Made by a program: the position numbers and the translations under genes
The notes under the pieces: generated by a model
Databases searched by the model: none
What the model was told of the DNA's origin: nothing
What the model saw: only the letters and a program-made list of their open reading frames with translations
Shown here: positions 20,500 through 29,895 of the stretch, one piece after another
How the letters are laid out: every line of letters starts with the position of its first letter
Numbering within the stretch: the first letter of the stretch is position 1
NCBI RefSeq assembly: GCF_024459955.1
Contig: NZ_JANFXK010000008.1
Span: forward strand, 62,001 to 126,000
DNA from: Anaerovorax odorimutans
GTDB taxonomy: Bacteria > Bacillota > Clostridia > Peptostreptococcales > Anaerovoracaceae
Length of the DNA: 64,000 nt
Direction: 5' to 3'

Positions 20500-22017
20500 C
20501 TATTCCTCCAGCATGCTCCCGGTATCCAGAAATCTGGAATGCCAGGACAGCGCTTCCGTAAGAATATGCGGTGTATGGAGCGCCGACGAATCGCACGCCC
20601 GTTTGAAGTAGGACATCAGTTCCTCTTTAAAGTCCGGATGGGCGCAGTTTTCAATGATCTTTACGGCCCGCTCCTTAGGACTCAGTCCTCTCAGGTCCGC
20701 AAATCCCTGCTCTGTCACCAGCACCATCACTTCATGCTCCGTATGATCCACGTGGGATACCATCGGTACGATCGAAGAAATCTTGCCGCCCTTGGCCGTG
20801 GAAGGGGTACTGAATATTGTGATCGCTCCGTTTCTGGAAAAATCGCCGGACCCGCCAATGCCGTTCATCATCTTAGACCCCATGATATGGGTGGAATTCA
20901 CGTTTCCATAGATATCGGCTTCGATGGCAGTGTTCATGGCGATGACGCCCAGCCTTCTTACGACTTCCGGATTGTTGCTGATCTCCTGCGGTCTTAAAAT
21001 GATTTTGTCTCTGAAAAACTCGACTTCATCAAGAAATTTTTCCAAAGCTGCCGGAGATGGACTGAGCGCCGTAGTGGATGCCATGACGGCTTTCCCTGAG
21101 CGGAGCAGGTCCAGCATGGAGTCCTGCACCACTTCTGTATAGCAGGTCAGATTTTCATATTCGGAATCGCACAGTCCATAAAGAACCGCATTGGCTACAC
21201 TCCCTACTCCCGATTGTAACGGAAGCAGAGAATTTGTCAATCTTCCTGCCGAAACTTCTTGATCAAAAAATTTGATGATATTATCAGAAATCCTTTTGGA
21301 AGCATCGTCAACCTCGCCCAGAGGTCTGGTTTTGTCCTGCATATCCGTGATTACGACAGCTGCGATTTTATCGAACCCGCACTCCATACACGGTGCTCCG
21401 ATCCGGTCTGCGGGAGCGCAGATGTTGATCGGTTTGCGGTTAGGTGGATTATCCAGCAGAACAATATCCGCCATTCCCTCCAGGGACATGGGCTTTTTCA
21501 AATTGATCTCCACGATCACCTTATCTGCGTTTTTGATGAAGGAAGGCGCGTTTCCCACGGCTGTCGTCGGTATGATATCGCCGTTTTCTGTGATCGCCAG
21601 TCCTTCAATAATCGCCACATCGATTTTATTGAGCATCCCGTAATTCACATATTGTGTGCTCTGGGACAGGTGCATATCTATGTATTCCACTTCACCTTCA
21701 TTGATTTTTCCGCGGATGGTTGCGTTGGTATGATAGGGAAGCCGTTTTCTGATTACGCCCGCTTCGGTGAGCGCTGCGTCAATTTCCGGCCCAACGGATG
21801 CTCCCGTGTAAAGGTCGATCTTGATCTTTTCCCCGTTCTTCGCCCGTTCCGCCAGAGCCAGAGGCACTGCCTTCGGGTAACCCGACGGTGTAAAGCCGCT
21901 GACTCCGACGGTCATCCCGTCTTTTATCAGTTCTGCGGCTTCCTCCGCCGATCTTACCAGGGACAACGCTCTTGAATCTCTCAATCTGGCTTCCAGGCCC
22001 ATCTTCTTTTCGCTCAT
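20500..22017 (-). CDS. Acetyl-CoA hydrolase/CoA-transferase (Cat1-like)
   Basis: 505-residue CoA-transferase of the acetyl-CoA hydrolase/succinyl-CoA:acetate transferase family. Marks include VGVSGFTPSGYPKAVPLALA near the start, the likely catalytic glutamate in CYTEVVQDSMLDLL, and the acyl-CoA site region GIGGSGDFSRNGAI followed by MVSHVDHTEHEV. Such enzymes move CoA between carboxylates such as acetate and succinate and are involved in energy-conserving fermentation. Start 22017 has GGAGG 8 bases upstream. Lies between the carrier and the aldehyde dehydrogenase. Confidence 0.88.
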   Translation of the reverse strand: MSEKKMGLEARLRDSRALSLVRSAEEAAELIKDGMTVGVSGFTPSGYPKAVPLALAERAKNGEKIKIDLYTGASVGPEIDAALTEAGVIRKRLPYHTNATIRGKINEGEVEYIDMHLSQSTQYVNYGMLNKIDVAIIEGLAITENGDIIPTTAVGNAPSFIKNADKVIVEINLKKPMSLEGMADIVLLDNPPNRKPINICAPADRIGAPCMECGFDKIAAVVITDMQDKTRPLGEVDDASKRISDNIIKFFDQEVSAGRLTNSLLPLQSGVGSVANAVLYGLCDSEYENLTCYTEVVQDSMLDLLRSGKAVMASTTALSPSPAALEKFLDEVEFFRDKIILRPQEISNNPEVVRRLGVIAMNTAIEADIYGNVNSTHIMGSKMMNGIGGSGDFSRNGAITIFSTPSTAKGGKISSIVPMVSHVDHTEHEVMVLVTEQGFADLRGLSPKERAVKIIENCAHPDFKEELMSYFKRACDSSALHTPHILTEALSWHSRFLDTGSMLEE

Positions 22018-22032
22018 GTTCTGATACCTCCA

Positions 22033-23412
22033 CTATACAATTGGCAATTGATTTAATATGATTGTAAATATGATCATGCATAACAATGCGAACGGATACG
22101 TCGCGCCATACCCTGCCGCGGGATCATCGCTTTCCAGCGCATCGACTGCCGCGCCCAGGCCGGGTGTCGAGGTCATGCCTCCGCAGATAGCGCCCGACAG
22201 CACTACCCAGTTCAGTTTGAATACATATCGTCCGACAATAAAGCCCACCAGCATGGCCGCTATGCCCACTCCTAAGGCTGAAACTGCCAGAAGTACCCCG
22301 GATCCTGTCAGGGCGTTGATGGCTACATATCCGTACTTAAGTCCCACAATACACAGGAAGAATACCAGTGCGATGTCCCGGACGATGCCCATCACTTTAT
22401 GATCCATGCGAAACGACAGAGGCCCGATTTTTCCAATTGAACCCAGCACCAGGGACATAATGAGAATTCCTCCGGTGGCTCCCAGGCTGAAATATCCCAG
22501 CGGTCCCAGATAAATCTGAATGCTCCCGACAAGATATCCCACAACGCAGGTTACTGCGAAAGCGATCATGTTGAAGGGACTGACCGGGATGTTTCGTTCC
22601 TTGACCATTCCTCTGGCCTCGTTCATCTCCAGCTTATACCGTTCCTTTTCTTTTTTCAGATCCATCCGGAAGATGATCGCAAAGAAGCTGACTGCGAAAA
22701 TTACGATGATAACGCCGAAGGGGTAGGCGATGGCATATCCTGTAGCAACTCCGCCGGTGGCGTTGGTCACATATTTTTGCTGCTGCTCCGGGGTCAGGGA
22801 CTTGGTGTTTTCTGCGGTCAAAGTATCATCGCCGATGGTTTTCAGAACATGCTCCTTTTCCGCTTCCGTCGATGTTTCATAATCCGCCGCCACTGCTTTG
22901 GCATGATCCTCGGCAGTCTCCAGCGCCGCGCCCAGGCCCGGCGAGCTGGTCAGTGCGCCCACGTAAACGCCGGAAAACTCATAGGCACTGGCGCTTTTCA
23001 CCAGTTTCATGCAGCCAAAGCTTCCCAAGGCTCCTACGAAGGTAATGATTACGGCCAGAGCCACAAACTTGGGACCATATTTGCGTATTACAACGCCCAT
23101 ATCCTTCGCAGCCAAAAGCCCGATGGCAGCCACAAAGAAGATCAGGGACAGCTCTAAAAAATTTCCGTCAATAATTCCATTGTCCATCATTGTTTTCGCG
23201 GCTTCATATCCCGCCGCGTTTTCTCCCTGTGCGAGAATATGGCCTCCATACTTGTAGATTGCCCATCCGATCACCAGCCCCGTAAAAAGAGCTCCTGAAG
23301 AACCAAAGCTGAATTTCCCGAATTTAAGTTTTCCGAAAATCAGTCCTGTCCCGATAGCAAAGAACATTAGCATGAAGGGATTCATAAGCAGATTGATAAA
23401 ATCAAACTTCAT
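22033..23412 (-). CDS. AspT/SucE-type (AAE family) anion exchanger
   Basis: 459-residue membrane protein with about 10 helices and two related halves, each with a copy of the family motif: TSSPGLGAALETA (about 155) and TSTPGLGAAVDAL (about 430). The aspartate:alanine exchanger family includes AspT and the succinate exporter SucE of corynebacteria. Next to CoA-transferase and SucD-like genes, a dicarboxylate such as succinate is the likely cargo (inference). First gene of its operon, with AGGAGG before ATG 23412; a LysR gene lies divergent. Confidence 0.82.
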   Translation of the reverse strand: MKFDFINLLMNPFMLMFFAIGTGLIFGKLKFGKFSFGSSGALFTGLVIGWAIYKYGGHILAQGENAAGYEAAKTMMDNGIIDGNFLELSLIFFVAAIGLLAAKDMGVVIRKYGPKFVALAVIITFVGALGSFGCMKLVKSASAYEFSGVYVGALTSSPGLGAALETAEDHAKAVAADYETSTEAEKEHVLKTIGDDTLTAENTKSLTPEQQQKYVTNATGGVATGYAIAYPFGVIIVIFAVSFFAIIFRMDLKKEKERYKLEMNEARGMVKERNIPVSPFNMIAFAVTCVVGYLVGSIQIYLGPLGYFSLGATGGILIMSLVLGSIGKIGPLSFRMDHKVMGIVRDIALVFFLCIVGLKYGYVAINALTGSGVLLAVSALGVGIAAMLVGFIVGRYVFKLNWVVLSGAICGGMTSTPGLGAAVDALESDDPAAGYGATYPFALLCMIIFTIILNQLPIV

Positions 23413-23653
23413 AAAGACCTCCTCATTTTTTCAGTTTACAGCGCTGCTTTGTTTTGTTAACAATATCACAATCCGCGCGGTAGTAAAAATTGATTATTCT
23501 GATAATACCCTCAGTTTTTTTTAGGCTTCAACTTTGCATATTAGTTGTTTTCCCAATTGAACTTCTGCTATACTGTTCACATCACAAATGATAGAGATAA
23601 GAATTGCGATTAATTGTCTTAATATTTTGACTTTTTATAGGAGGACTGTTCCC

Positions 23654-24526
23654 ATGATGAATATAAACCATTTACGCTATTTTGAAGAGGTTTGCCGGCA
23701 GGGCAGCATTACTAAGGCTTCTGAGGCCTGCCATATCTCGCAGCCTTCTATCACTGCCGCCATCAATGGGCTGGAAAGCGAATTGGGTTACAAGCTTTTT
23801 TCCCGTGTCAGCAACAGGCTCCGCCTGACCAGTGAAGGGGAAGCTTTTCAACAGCTTACCGATCAGTTTTTAAAGGAATTCGCCACCTATTATGAAAAAG
23901 CCTGCGATCTGGCGGAAGGGAGAAAGGTTATCCTTCGTCTCGGTGTTCCCGCTGTAATGGGCACGTTCTTTTTTAAAAGAATCATTCCCGATTTCAGCGA
24001 AAAACATCCCAACATAGAGCTGGAGATCTTTGAAATCGCCACCATCGACGGAATCCGTATGCTGGCAAACGCAGAGCTGGATCTTTTGCTGGGAATCAAA
24101 AACGAGAGCTGCTATACCAATTGCGATTCCAAGGAAATTTTTGCTACGGAGCTGCAGCTGGCGGTAAGCAAGAACCACCCTCTGGGCAAAAAGAAAAAAA
24201 TCACGGCAGAAATGCTGGCAGAGCTTCCTTTGGTCATCATTTCAAAGGGGTCATATCATTACAAATCTATCCTGACCACTTTCAGCGATATTGATCTGAA
24301 TATCATCATGCATTCCAGTCAGCTGTCCACGATTCGCTATATGATTCGTGACAATGACTCAGCGACGATCATCTACAAAGACATATTCGCAGATGACCCG
24401 GACATCCGCTGTATTCCGCTGGAGCGCCCCATGCCGGCTCATGTTCACGTGTTCTGGCAGAAGAACACTTACCTATCTTCTGCTATGCGCTCTTTTATTT
24501 CCTATATCACGCAGCTGGAATTTTAG
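23654..24526 (+). CDS. LysR-family transcription regulator
   Basis: 290-residue LysR protein: N-terminal winged HTH (NHLRYFEEVCRQGSITKASE, then CHISQPSITAAINGLESELG) and a periplasmic-binding-like effector domain from about residue 90. Start 23654 is chosen for GGAGG 8 bases upstream; the open frame extends further but has no ribosome site. The divergent layout with the carrier/CoA-transferase/aldehyde dehydrogenase operon (240-base gap, 23413-23653) is the usual LysR arrangement, so it probably controls that operon in response to a pathway acid. Confidence 0.9.
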   Translation: MMNINHLRYFEEVCRQGSITKASEACHISQPSITAAINGLESELGYKLFSRVSNRLRLTSEGEAFQQLTDQFLKEFATYYEKACDLAEGRKVILRLGVPAVMGTFFFKRIIPDFSEKHPNIELEIFEIATIDGIRMLANAELDLLLGIKNESCYTNCDSKEIFATELQLAVSKNHPLGKKKKITAEMLAELPLVIISKGSYHYKSILTTFSDIDLNIIMHSSQLSTIRYMIRDNDSATIIYKDIFADDPDIRCIPLERPMPAHVHVFWQKNTYLSSAMRSFISYITQLEF

Positions 24527-24570
24527 CCGCAGGGCAAAACGGCCTTTGTTAAAAAAGGAGGAACGATTCG

Positions 24571-25059
24571 TTGCAGAAAATAAGCAAACCAGATCAGGTG
24601 ATCTTCCATATTTATGACAATTATCATAAGCATAAAAAACCAATCAGCATCCTAATGGGTGTTGTCAATGCGGTGCTGTTTGCTTACTATTTTCTATTGG
24701 CTCCCTTTATTCTCACACCTATATTCACATGGGTAACGATACACGAGGAGATATGGTACGAAATATACGAGGTTATAAATCCCTTTACAATCGGTTCCTA
24801 TACTCTGGGAGCAATCGTCTTGCTTCAATACATTATGTATGACGGCTGGGTCATTAAGTGCCTGCTCAGTATTTTTTATGGTTGGATCCTCCTCATGTCC
24901 CTCGTTTTATTGATGGGGATGACAAGTGCCTGGGATTTGTGTGTTTATATCCCGCACCTGGTGGTAATCATTCTCTGTGGAATCGTTACCTATCGAAAGT
25001 GGAAACGCAACTCCCCTGAGGAGCCCCCTCTTTGGAAACCCAATGAGAATGAGCGCTGA
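24571..25059 (+). CDS. Small membrane protein, unknown function
   Basis: 162 residues from a TTG start at 24571, which has AAGGAGG 9 bases upstream. Four predicted membrane helices (about 24-45, 50-68, 75-98 and 102-122 or beyond) with a basic, proline-rich C-terminal tail (KWKRNSPEEPPLWKP). I do not recognise a family. It follows the LysR gene by 44 bases on the same strand and may be read through from it; the next gene has its own promoter. Confidence 0.65.
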   Translation: MQKISKPDQVIFHIYDNYHKHKKPISILMGVVNAVLFAYYFLLAPFILTPIFTWVTIHEEIWYEIYEVINPFTIGSYTLGAIVLLQYIMYDGWVIKCLLSIFYGWILLMSLVLLMGMTSAWDLCVYIPHLVVIILCGIVTYRKWKRNSPEEPPLWKPNENER

Positions 25060-25094
25060 GCCCGCAATGCAGTAAATCTTTTTAGCAAAATCTC

Positions 25095-25123
25095 TTGACA
25101 TTCATCCGTCCGCAGGATATATT
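25095..25123 (+). promoter_or_regulatory. Sigma-70 promoter of the arsR-HMA-P-ATPase operon
   Basis: TTGACA (25095-25100), a 17-base spacer and TATATT (25118-25123) form a near-consensus housekeeping promoter with a start near 25130, 50 bases ahead of the regulator. Confidence 0.85.
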
Positions 25124-25134
25124 ATAGAAAACAG

Positions 25135-25158
25135 TTAAACATCTATTTAATTGTTTAA
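25135..25158. promoter_or_regulatory. Operator of the ArsR-type repressor
   Basis: TTAAACA-N10-TGTTTAA is a perfect 7-bp inverted repeat placed right after the predicted transcript start, where a bound repressor would block initiation. This resembles AT-rich Smt/CadC operators. A related element follows the regulator gene at 25558. Confidence 0.7.
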
Positions 25159-25181
25159 TGAAGAAAGAAGGAGGACCCGAT

Positions 25182-25541
25182 ATGGCAACACCAATTCTGC
25201 CTCATGATCACGGCAGTCATACACTGGAGCTGTTGGAACACAAGCCTACTCTGGACGCTTTCGAAAAAGCTTCCAATACCTTTCAGCTGATCAGCGACAC
25301 GACGCGCCTAAAAATTCTCTGGCTTTTATGTCACAGCGAAGAATGTGTCATCAATATTGCCGCTGCCATAGACATGAGTTCCCCTGCCGTTTCCCATCAT
25401 CTGCGGGTTTTAAAGCAGGCCGGTCTTTTGACGATGCGCCGTGAGGGAAAAGAAGCCTATTATACCCTGGCGGATACGGAGGAAGCGGATCTTGTCCATA
25501 AAATCGTTGACAGCGTGTTTGACATGAACTGCAAACGATAA
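25182..25541 (+). CDS. ArsR/SmtB-family metal-sensing repressor
   Basis: 119-residue winged-helix repressor that should release DNA on metal binding. HTH region: CVINIAAAIDMSSPAVSHHLRV; wing near REGKEAYYTL. Possible metal ligands are the N-terminal His run (HDHGSH), Cys in SEECVINI (alpha-3 position of CadC) and Asp/His in DLVHKIVDSVFDMNC (alpha-5 site of SmtB). The start at 25182 (MATPIL) has AAGGAGG 6-7 bases upstream; an upstream ATG at 25158 would delete the operator arm role and lacks a site. First gene of a metal-efflux operon. Confidence 0.88.
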   Translation: MATPILPHDHGSHTLELLEHKPTLDAFEKASNTFQLISDTTRLKILWLLCHSEECVINIAAAIDMSSPAVSHHLRVLKQAGLLTMRREGKEAYYTLADTEEADLVHKIVDSVFDMNCKR

Positions 25542-25557
25542 AAATTTTATTACTTAG

Positions 25558-25573
25558 TTAAACGATTGCTTAA
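25558..25573. promoter_or_regulatory. Second operator-like element between arsR and the HMA gene
   Basis: GTTAAACGATTGCTTAA (from 25557) repeats the half-sites GTTAAAC and TG(T/C)TTAA of the main operator with a shorter spacer. It could hold a second repressor dimer in the gap before the HMA gene, or be chance in AT-rich DNA. Confidence 0.35.
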
Positions 25574-25599
25574 TTATTTATCATTAGGAGGAAACGATT

Positions 25600-25818
25600 A
25601 TGAAAAAATCTTTTAAATTATCTGAGCTGGACTGCGCAAACTGTGCCGCAAAGATGGAAACCGCCATTAACAAGCTGGATGCGGTAGACAGCGCCACCAT
25701 CAATTTTATGTCCCAGCGGCTGACACTGGAAGCTTCCGACGATCAGTTCGACGAAGCTGTAGACCTGGCCCAGAAGGCCATCAGCAAGGTGGAGCGCGGC
25801 TGCAAAATCGTCCGCTAA
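25600..25818 (+). CDS. Heavy-metal-associated (HMA) domain protein
   Basis: 72-residue free-standing HMA domain (ferredoxin-like fold). The metal site is DCANCAAKM (Cys-X2-Cys near residues 13-16). This kind of domain normally forms the N-terminus of metal P-ATPases; here it is a separate gene 60 bases ahead of a pump that lacks one. It could hand metal to the pump or buffer it. The DCxxC form with an acidic residue before the first Cys is typical of Zn/Cd/Pb rather than Cu domains. AGGAGG precedes the ATG. Confidence 0.88.
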   Translation: MKKSFKLSELDCANCAAKMETAINKLDAVDSATINFMSQRLTLEASDDQFDEAVDLAQKAISKVERGCKIVR

Positions 25819-25878
25819 ACCGCATTCAAGAAAGGAAAGGCCCGGGAAAAGCACTTTTTGCAGAAAGAGGAATTGTAC

Positions 25879-27732
25879 ATGAAAAGAAAGCAGAAGATAA
25901 AATTGGCCCGCGTAATCGTTTCAGGAGTCCTGCTGGTCCTGGGGGCTTTGGCCCCATTGCCCGCGCTGGCAAGCTTCATCATTTTGATGGTCTCCTATCT
26001 GGTTGCCGGCTATGACACTTTATTTACAGCCATCCGCAACATATGCCACGGCCAGGTCTTTGATGAAAACTTTCTGATGGCGATTGCCACTGTAGGCGCC
26101 ATTGGTCTCAAAGACTATAAGGAAGCGGTCTTCGTTATGCTCTTCTATCTGGTCGGCACCATCTTTGAGGAGTACGCGGTGAACAAATCCAGGGGTTCCA
26201 TCAGCGAACTGATGGATATTCGCCCTGATTACGCCAATCTGATCCGTGACGGCAGAGAAGAAAAGGTTGATCCTTATGAAGTTTCCATCGGGGATACCAT
26301 TCTGGTCAAACCGGGAGAACGAGTACCGCTGGACGGACGCATTCTCGAAGGCCATTCTGCTCTGGACACTTCTGCTCTCACCGGCGAATCGCTTCCGCGG
26401 GATGTGTCTGCCGGTGAGGATATCACTAGCGGATGCATCAATATGACCGGCGTCTTAAAGATCAAAGTATCCAGTGAATTCGATGATTCAACTGTGGCGA
26501 AAATTCTGGATATGGTTGAAAACGCCGGGAGCAAAAAAGCAAAGGTTGAAAAGTTTATAACAAAATTCGCGCGGTATTACACGCCCATTGTGGTTATTGC
26601 CGCTGCTCTCATGGCTGTTGTACCGCCGCTGGCTATTCCAGGCCAAAGTTTCGGCGATTGGATCTCCCGGGCATTGATTTTCCTTGTAATTTCCTGCCCC
26701 TGCGCTCTGGTTATCTCCGTGCCCCTGGCATTTTTCGGAGGCGTGGGCGGAGCCTCCCGCTGCGGTGTTTTGGTCAAAGGCAGCAACTACTTGGAAGCTT
26801 TAGCAAAGGTCGATACGGTTATCTTTGACAAAACCGGCACTCTAACAACCGGAACCTTTACCGTAACGGATATTTACAGTGCCGATCTGGACGACCAACA
26901 GCTTTTGGAGCTGGCTGCTTATGCGGAAAGCTATTCCGATCACCCAATTTCACTTTCTATAAAGGAGGCCTTTGGCAAAGAGATTGATAAAACGCGTGTC
27001 TCCGAAACCGAGGAGCTTTCCGGAAAGGGAATCAAGGCGGTCATTGATGGAAAACTCATTTATGCCGGAAACAAGAAGTTGATGGCGGACCTGGGGATCG
27101 AAAAACTTCCTGTCAATGAAAGCGCTACCCTGGTCCATTTGGCGGAAGGCGAAAAATATTTAGGCTATGTGGCTATCGCCGATACGGTCAAAGAGGATTC
27201 TGCCAGCGCAATCCGCGGTTTAAAAGCCGCCGGAGTTCACTCGTCTGTTATGCTGACCGGTGACCGGGACGCTGTGGCCGGAAAGGTTGCCAGTACAATC
27301 GGTTTGGATGCGTATTACGCCGAATTGCTGCCCGGAGATAAGGTGGAGCTGGCTGAGAAAATCATTGCGGAAAAACAAGCAAAAGGAAATGTCGTTTTTG
27401 TGGGAGACGGAATCAATGACGCGCCTGTTCTTGCGCGGGCCGATATCGGTGTCGCAATGGGCGGCCTGGGTTCCGAAGCGGCCATTGAGGCAGCGGATAT
27501 CGTTATTATGGATGACCAGCCATCCAAGCTTTCTACGGTTATAAAAATTGCCCGAAAGACTCTGTCTATTGCCAGGCAGAATGTGGTTTTTGCTCTGACA
27601 GTAAAAGCTGTTGTCCTTGTGCTGGGAGCCCTGGGAATGGCTTCCATGTGGGCGGCCGTATTCGCTGACGTAGGCGTCGCAGTCATTGCCATACTCAATT
27701 CCATGCGGGCCCTGGGTGTAAAAAAACTGTAA
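25879..27732 (+). CDS. Heavy-metal P1B-type ATPase (Zn/Cd type)
   Basis: Membrane pump that exports metal with ATP, 617 residues from ATG 25879 (AGAGG site); a TTG at 25858 gives a seven-residue longer form. Motifs in order: GE-type actuator TSALTGESLP, CPC in SCPCALVISVPLAF, phosphorylation site DKTGTLT, SDHPIS, and GDGINDAPVLA. The CPC plus ArsR partner and HMA type point to Zn2+/Cd2+/Pb2+. It is shorter than usual because the N-terminal metal domain is encoded separately upstream. A strong terminator follows. Confidence 0.93.
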   Translation: MKRKQKIKLARVIVSGVLLVLGALAPLPALASFIILMVSYLVAGYDTLFTAIRNICHGQVFDENFLMAIATVGAIGLKDYKEAVFVMLFYLVGTIFEEYAVNKSRGSISELMDIRPDYANLIRDGREEKVDPYEVSIGDTILVKPGERVPLDGRILEGHSALDTSALTGESLPRDVSAGEDITSGCINMTGVLKIKVSSEFDDSTVAKILDMVENAGSKKAKVEKFITKFARYYTPIVVIAAALMAVVPPLAIPGQSFGDWISRALIFLVISCPCALVISVPLAFFGGVGGASRCGVLVKGSNYLEALAKVDTVIFDKTGTLTTGTFTVTDIYSADLDDQQLLELAAYAESYSDHPISLSIKEAFGKEIDKTRVSETEELSGKGIKAVIDGKLIYAGNKKLMADLGIEKLPVNESATLVHLAEGEKYLGYVAIADTVKEDSASAIRGLKAAGVHSSVMLTGDRDAVAGKVASTIGLDAYYAELLPGDKVELAEKIIAEKQAKGNVVFVGDGINDAPVLARADIGVAMGGLGSEAAIEAADIVIMDDQPSKLSTVIKIARKTLSIARQNVVFALTVKAVVLVLGALGMASMWAAVFADVGVAVIAILNSMRALGVKKL

Positions 27733-27751
27733 CCCTTTTGCCTCTATAGTC

Positions 27752-27782
27752 AGGAGCTATTGTTGTTCAATAGCTCCTTTTT
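27752..27782 (+). terminator. Terminator after the P-ATPase gene
   Basis: AGGAGCTATTG-TTGTT-CAATAGCTCCT has perfect 11-bp arms and is followed by TTTTT, 20 bases after the stop codon. Confidence 0.92.
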
Positions 27783-27883
27783 AATACAGTGCGCAAACAG
27801 TCATTCTCGTACACAACACGCAAATTTTTAGTTTTTTCATCTCTAAACAAATCTTATCAAAATTACAGAAATAATTAAATTAG

Positions 27884-27925
27884 TTAAAAAGCAGGCTGCC
27901 TTATTAACATGGCAGCCCGCTTTTG
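27884..27925 (-). terminator. Terminator after the collagen-like gene
   Basis: On the minus strand, AAAAGCGGGCTGCC pairs with GGCAGCCTGCTTTTT (one mismatch) and ends in a T-run, about 36 bases after the collagen-like stop. Confidence 0.88.
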
Positions 27926-27960
27926 CCTGATCGACAGCTGTTTTCCGCTGTCCTCTTATT

Positions 27961-29895
27961 CTATCTCACGTTGGTTCTGGCGTTGGCAGTATTGCCCAGA
28001 CGAAGAACCGTCAAGGCCAGATCGCGGAACGAAAATCCTGCCTGATCCACTACGATCTGCAAGGTAGCCGGCGTGGTATTCACCAGGAACGGTACATCGA
28101 AGGATACCGTCGCCGCTTCATTGGTAGCCGCAAACGTATGATGGGCTACCGCTCCTGCAACAGGCGTTCCGTTCAGATAAAGCCGTGCTGAAACCGAGGC
28201 CGGAATATCCACTCCTGTATCGATGCCTACAGTGCTGTGGAACGAGGCCTGATAAACACCGGCACGATTGATCTCTACATCTGCGGTTCCCGCCTGATGG
28301 GTAATTGCTGTACCGGAAACCAGAGGCGTGTCAATGAAAATCAAACTTCCTCCTGTGCTTGTGGTCTGACCGGTTGTGTCGGTTATAGAAAGCACCTCCA
28401 GTGCGCCGGCTGTTCCCGGTTCACCCTGCGGAATTGTAAAGTCTAAGACTGCGTGGTTTTCATCGCCGGAATTTGTTACGGTTACGTCAGTTCCCGGATC
28501 GCCGGTGGTCACAGTTCCTACCTGAACCGTCGCAGCTGCTCCTGTTGGACCGGTCGGACCTGTTGGGCCCATCTGGCCCGGCTGTCCCTGAGGACCCTGC
28601 GGACCGGTCGGACCTTCCGGACCCTGTTCGCCTCTGGGCCCCTGGTCGCCGCGTTCTCCCTGGTCGCCCTGCGGGCCTGCGGGACCTTCCGGTCCCGTTG
28701 AACCAACAGCACCTGTCGCTCCACGCGGAATGACAAATCTCAGAACGTGGTTAGGCGAGGCCCCCGCATCAATTACCTGAGCGTCCTCCTCCGGTTCTCC
28801 GGTTCTTGTATCCTGCACCTGAATGGTTGCTGCCGTACCTGGAGTACCATCGCCTCCCCTCGGGCCTGTTGCTCCGGTTGCTCCTCTTGCGCCTGTCGGG
28901 CCTGCCGCGCCCGTGGCTCCGGTCGGACCGGTTGGGCCGGTCGGACCTGTGGGTCCGGTTGCTCCGCTTGGGCCTGTTGGACCTATTGGGCCAGTTACTC
29001 CACTTGGACCTGTTGGACCTGTTGGCCCCGTTACTCCGCTTGCACCTGTCGGACCTGCCGCACCCGTTGCTCCACTTGGACCCGTCGGACCTGTCGGACC
29101 GGTAGCTCCACTTGGGCCTGTCGGACCTGCCTCTCCAGTTGCCCCACTTGGACCTGTCGGCCCTGCCGCACCCGTGGCTCCGCTTGGGCCTGTCGGACCT
29201 GCCTCTCCAGTTGCTCCGATTGCGCCTGTCGGACCTGCCGGGCCGGTTGCACCCCTTGCGCCTGTCGGACCTGCCTCTCCAGTTGCTCCCCTTGGGCCGG
29301 TTGGGCCTGTCGGACCTATCGCTCCGGTCGGACCTGTTGCTCCGGTTGCCCCATTATTTCCGGTCGCACCCGTTGGACCCGGCCTTCCTTCAGGACCCTG
29401 CGGTCCCATTGGGCCTTGAGGACCCGTTGGACCCTGCAAAACGCCTGTATTTCTCCAGCTGTTTGTGGCAGCGTCCCAGACATACAGCTGGTCATTTACA
29501 AGATAAGCATCTCCTGTCCCCCCTGTAGGATGGGCAGCAACCAGTTCCTCATACGAATCGTACCGTCCCAGAACCGTAATACCTGTTCCAACAGGCCCGG
29601 TCGCTCCGGTTGGGCCTGTGGCTCCAGTCGGGCCGGTTGGTCCGGTTGGACCTGTGGGACCGGTTCCTCCAGTTGGACCCGTTGGACCTGTACAGCAAAC
29701 CGGAGGTGCAGGTGGTGCAGGCGGACATCCGCATCCGCAGTCTCCGCTCTGGCCGCAGCCGCATCCGCAGCTTCCGCCGGGCTGACCGCCGCAGCCGCAC
29801 GAATTCTCAACAGAATTATCGCAGCCGCAGCTGTTTCCCGTATTTGTTCCATGAGCCCGGTTTACGAGCCCTGTAAAGTTTGTTTTATAACTCAT
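27961..29895 (-). CDS. Collagen-like (Gly-X-Y) surface protein, BclA-like
   Basis: 644 residues from ATG 29895 (AGGGGAG site). Order: a short N-terminus; a Cys-rich block (about 22-65, repeated CGCG and CGCGCG) ending in [11 protein letters not shown]; a first Gly-Pro-Thr run; a globular insert ([20 protein letters not shown] to NSWRNTG, about 115-155); long Gly-X-Y repeats rich in GPTGPTG and GATGPTG to about 500; a C-terminal beta-rich head like BclA/TNF trimers. Threonines at Y are likely glycosylated by the overlapping upstream gene. No signal peptide or sortase motif, so exosporium or spore-coat placement via the Cys block is possible but not shown. Confidence 0.88.
   Translation of the reverse strand: MSYKTNFTGLVNRAHGTNTGNSCGCDNSVENSCGCGGQPGGSCGCGCGQSGDCGCGCPPAPPAPPVCCTGPTGPTGGTGPTGPTGPTGPTGATGPTGATGPVGTGITVLGRYDSYEELVAAHPTGGTGDAYLVNDQLYVWDAATNSWRNTGVLQGPTGPQGPMGPQGPEGRPGPTGATGNNGATGATGPTGAIGPTGPTGPRGATGEAGPTGARGATGPAGPTGAIGATGEAGPTGPSGATGAAGPTGPSGATGEAGPTGPSGATGPTGPTGPSGATGAAGPTGASGVTGPTGPTGPSGVTGPIGPTGPSGATGPTGPTGPTGPTGATGAAGPTGARGATGATGPRGGDGTPGTAATIQVQDTRTGEPEEDAQVIDAGASPNHVLRFVIPRGATGAVGSTGPEGPAGPQGDQGERGDQGPRGEQGPEGPTGPQGPQGQPGQMGPTGPTGPTGAAATVQVGTVTTGDPGTDVTVTNSGDENHAVLDFTIPQGEPGTAGALEVLSITDTTGQTTSTGGSLIFIDTPLVSGTAITHQAGTADVEINRAGVYQASFHSTVGIDTGVDIPASVSARLYLNGTPVAGAVAHHTFAATNEAATVSFDVPFLVNTTPATLQIVVDQAGFSFRDLALTVLRLGNTANARTNVR

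Noticed and set aside
28550-29700. Regular short repeats resembling a CRISPR or satellite array
   Set aside because: The period is 9 bases and multiples, explained by Gly-X-Y codons; there are no spacers.
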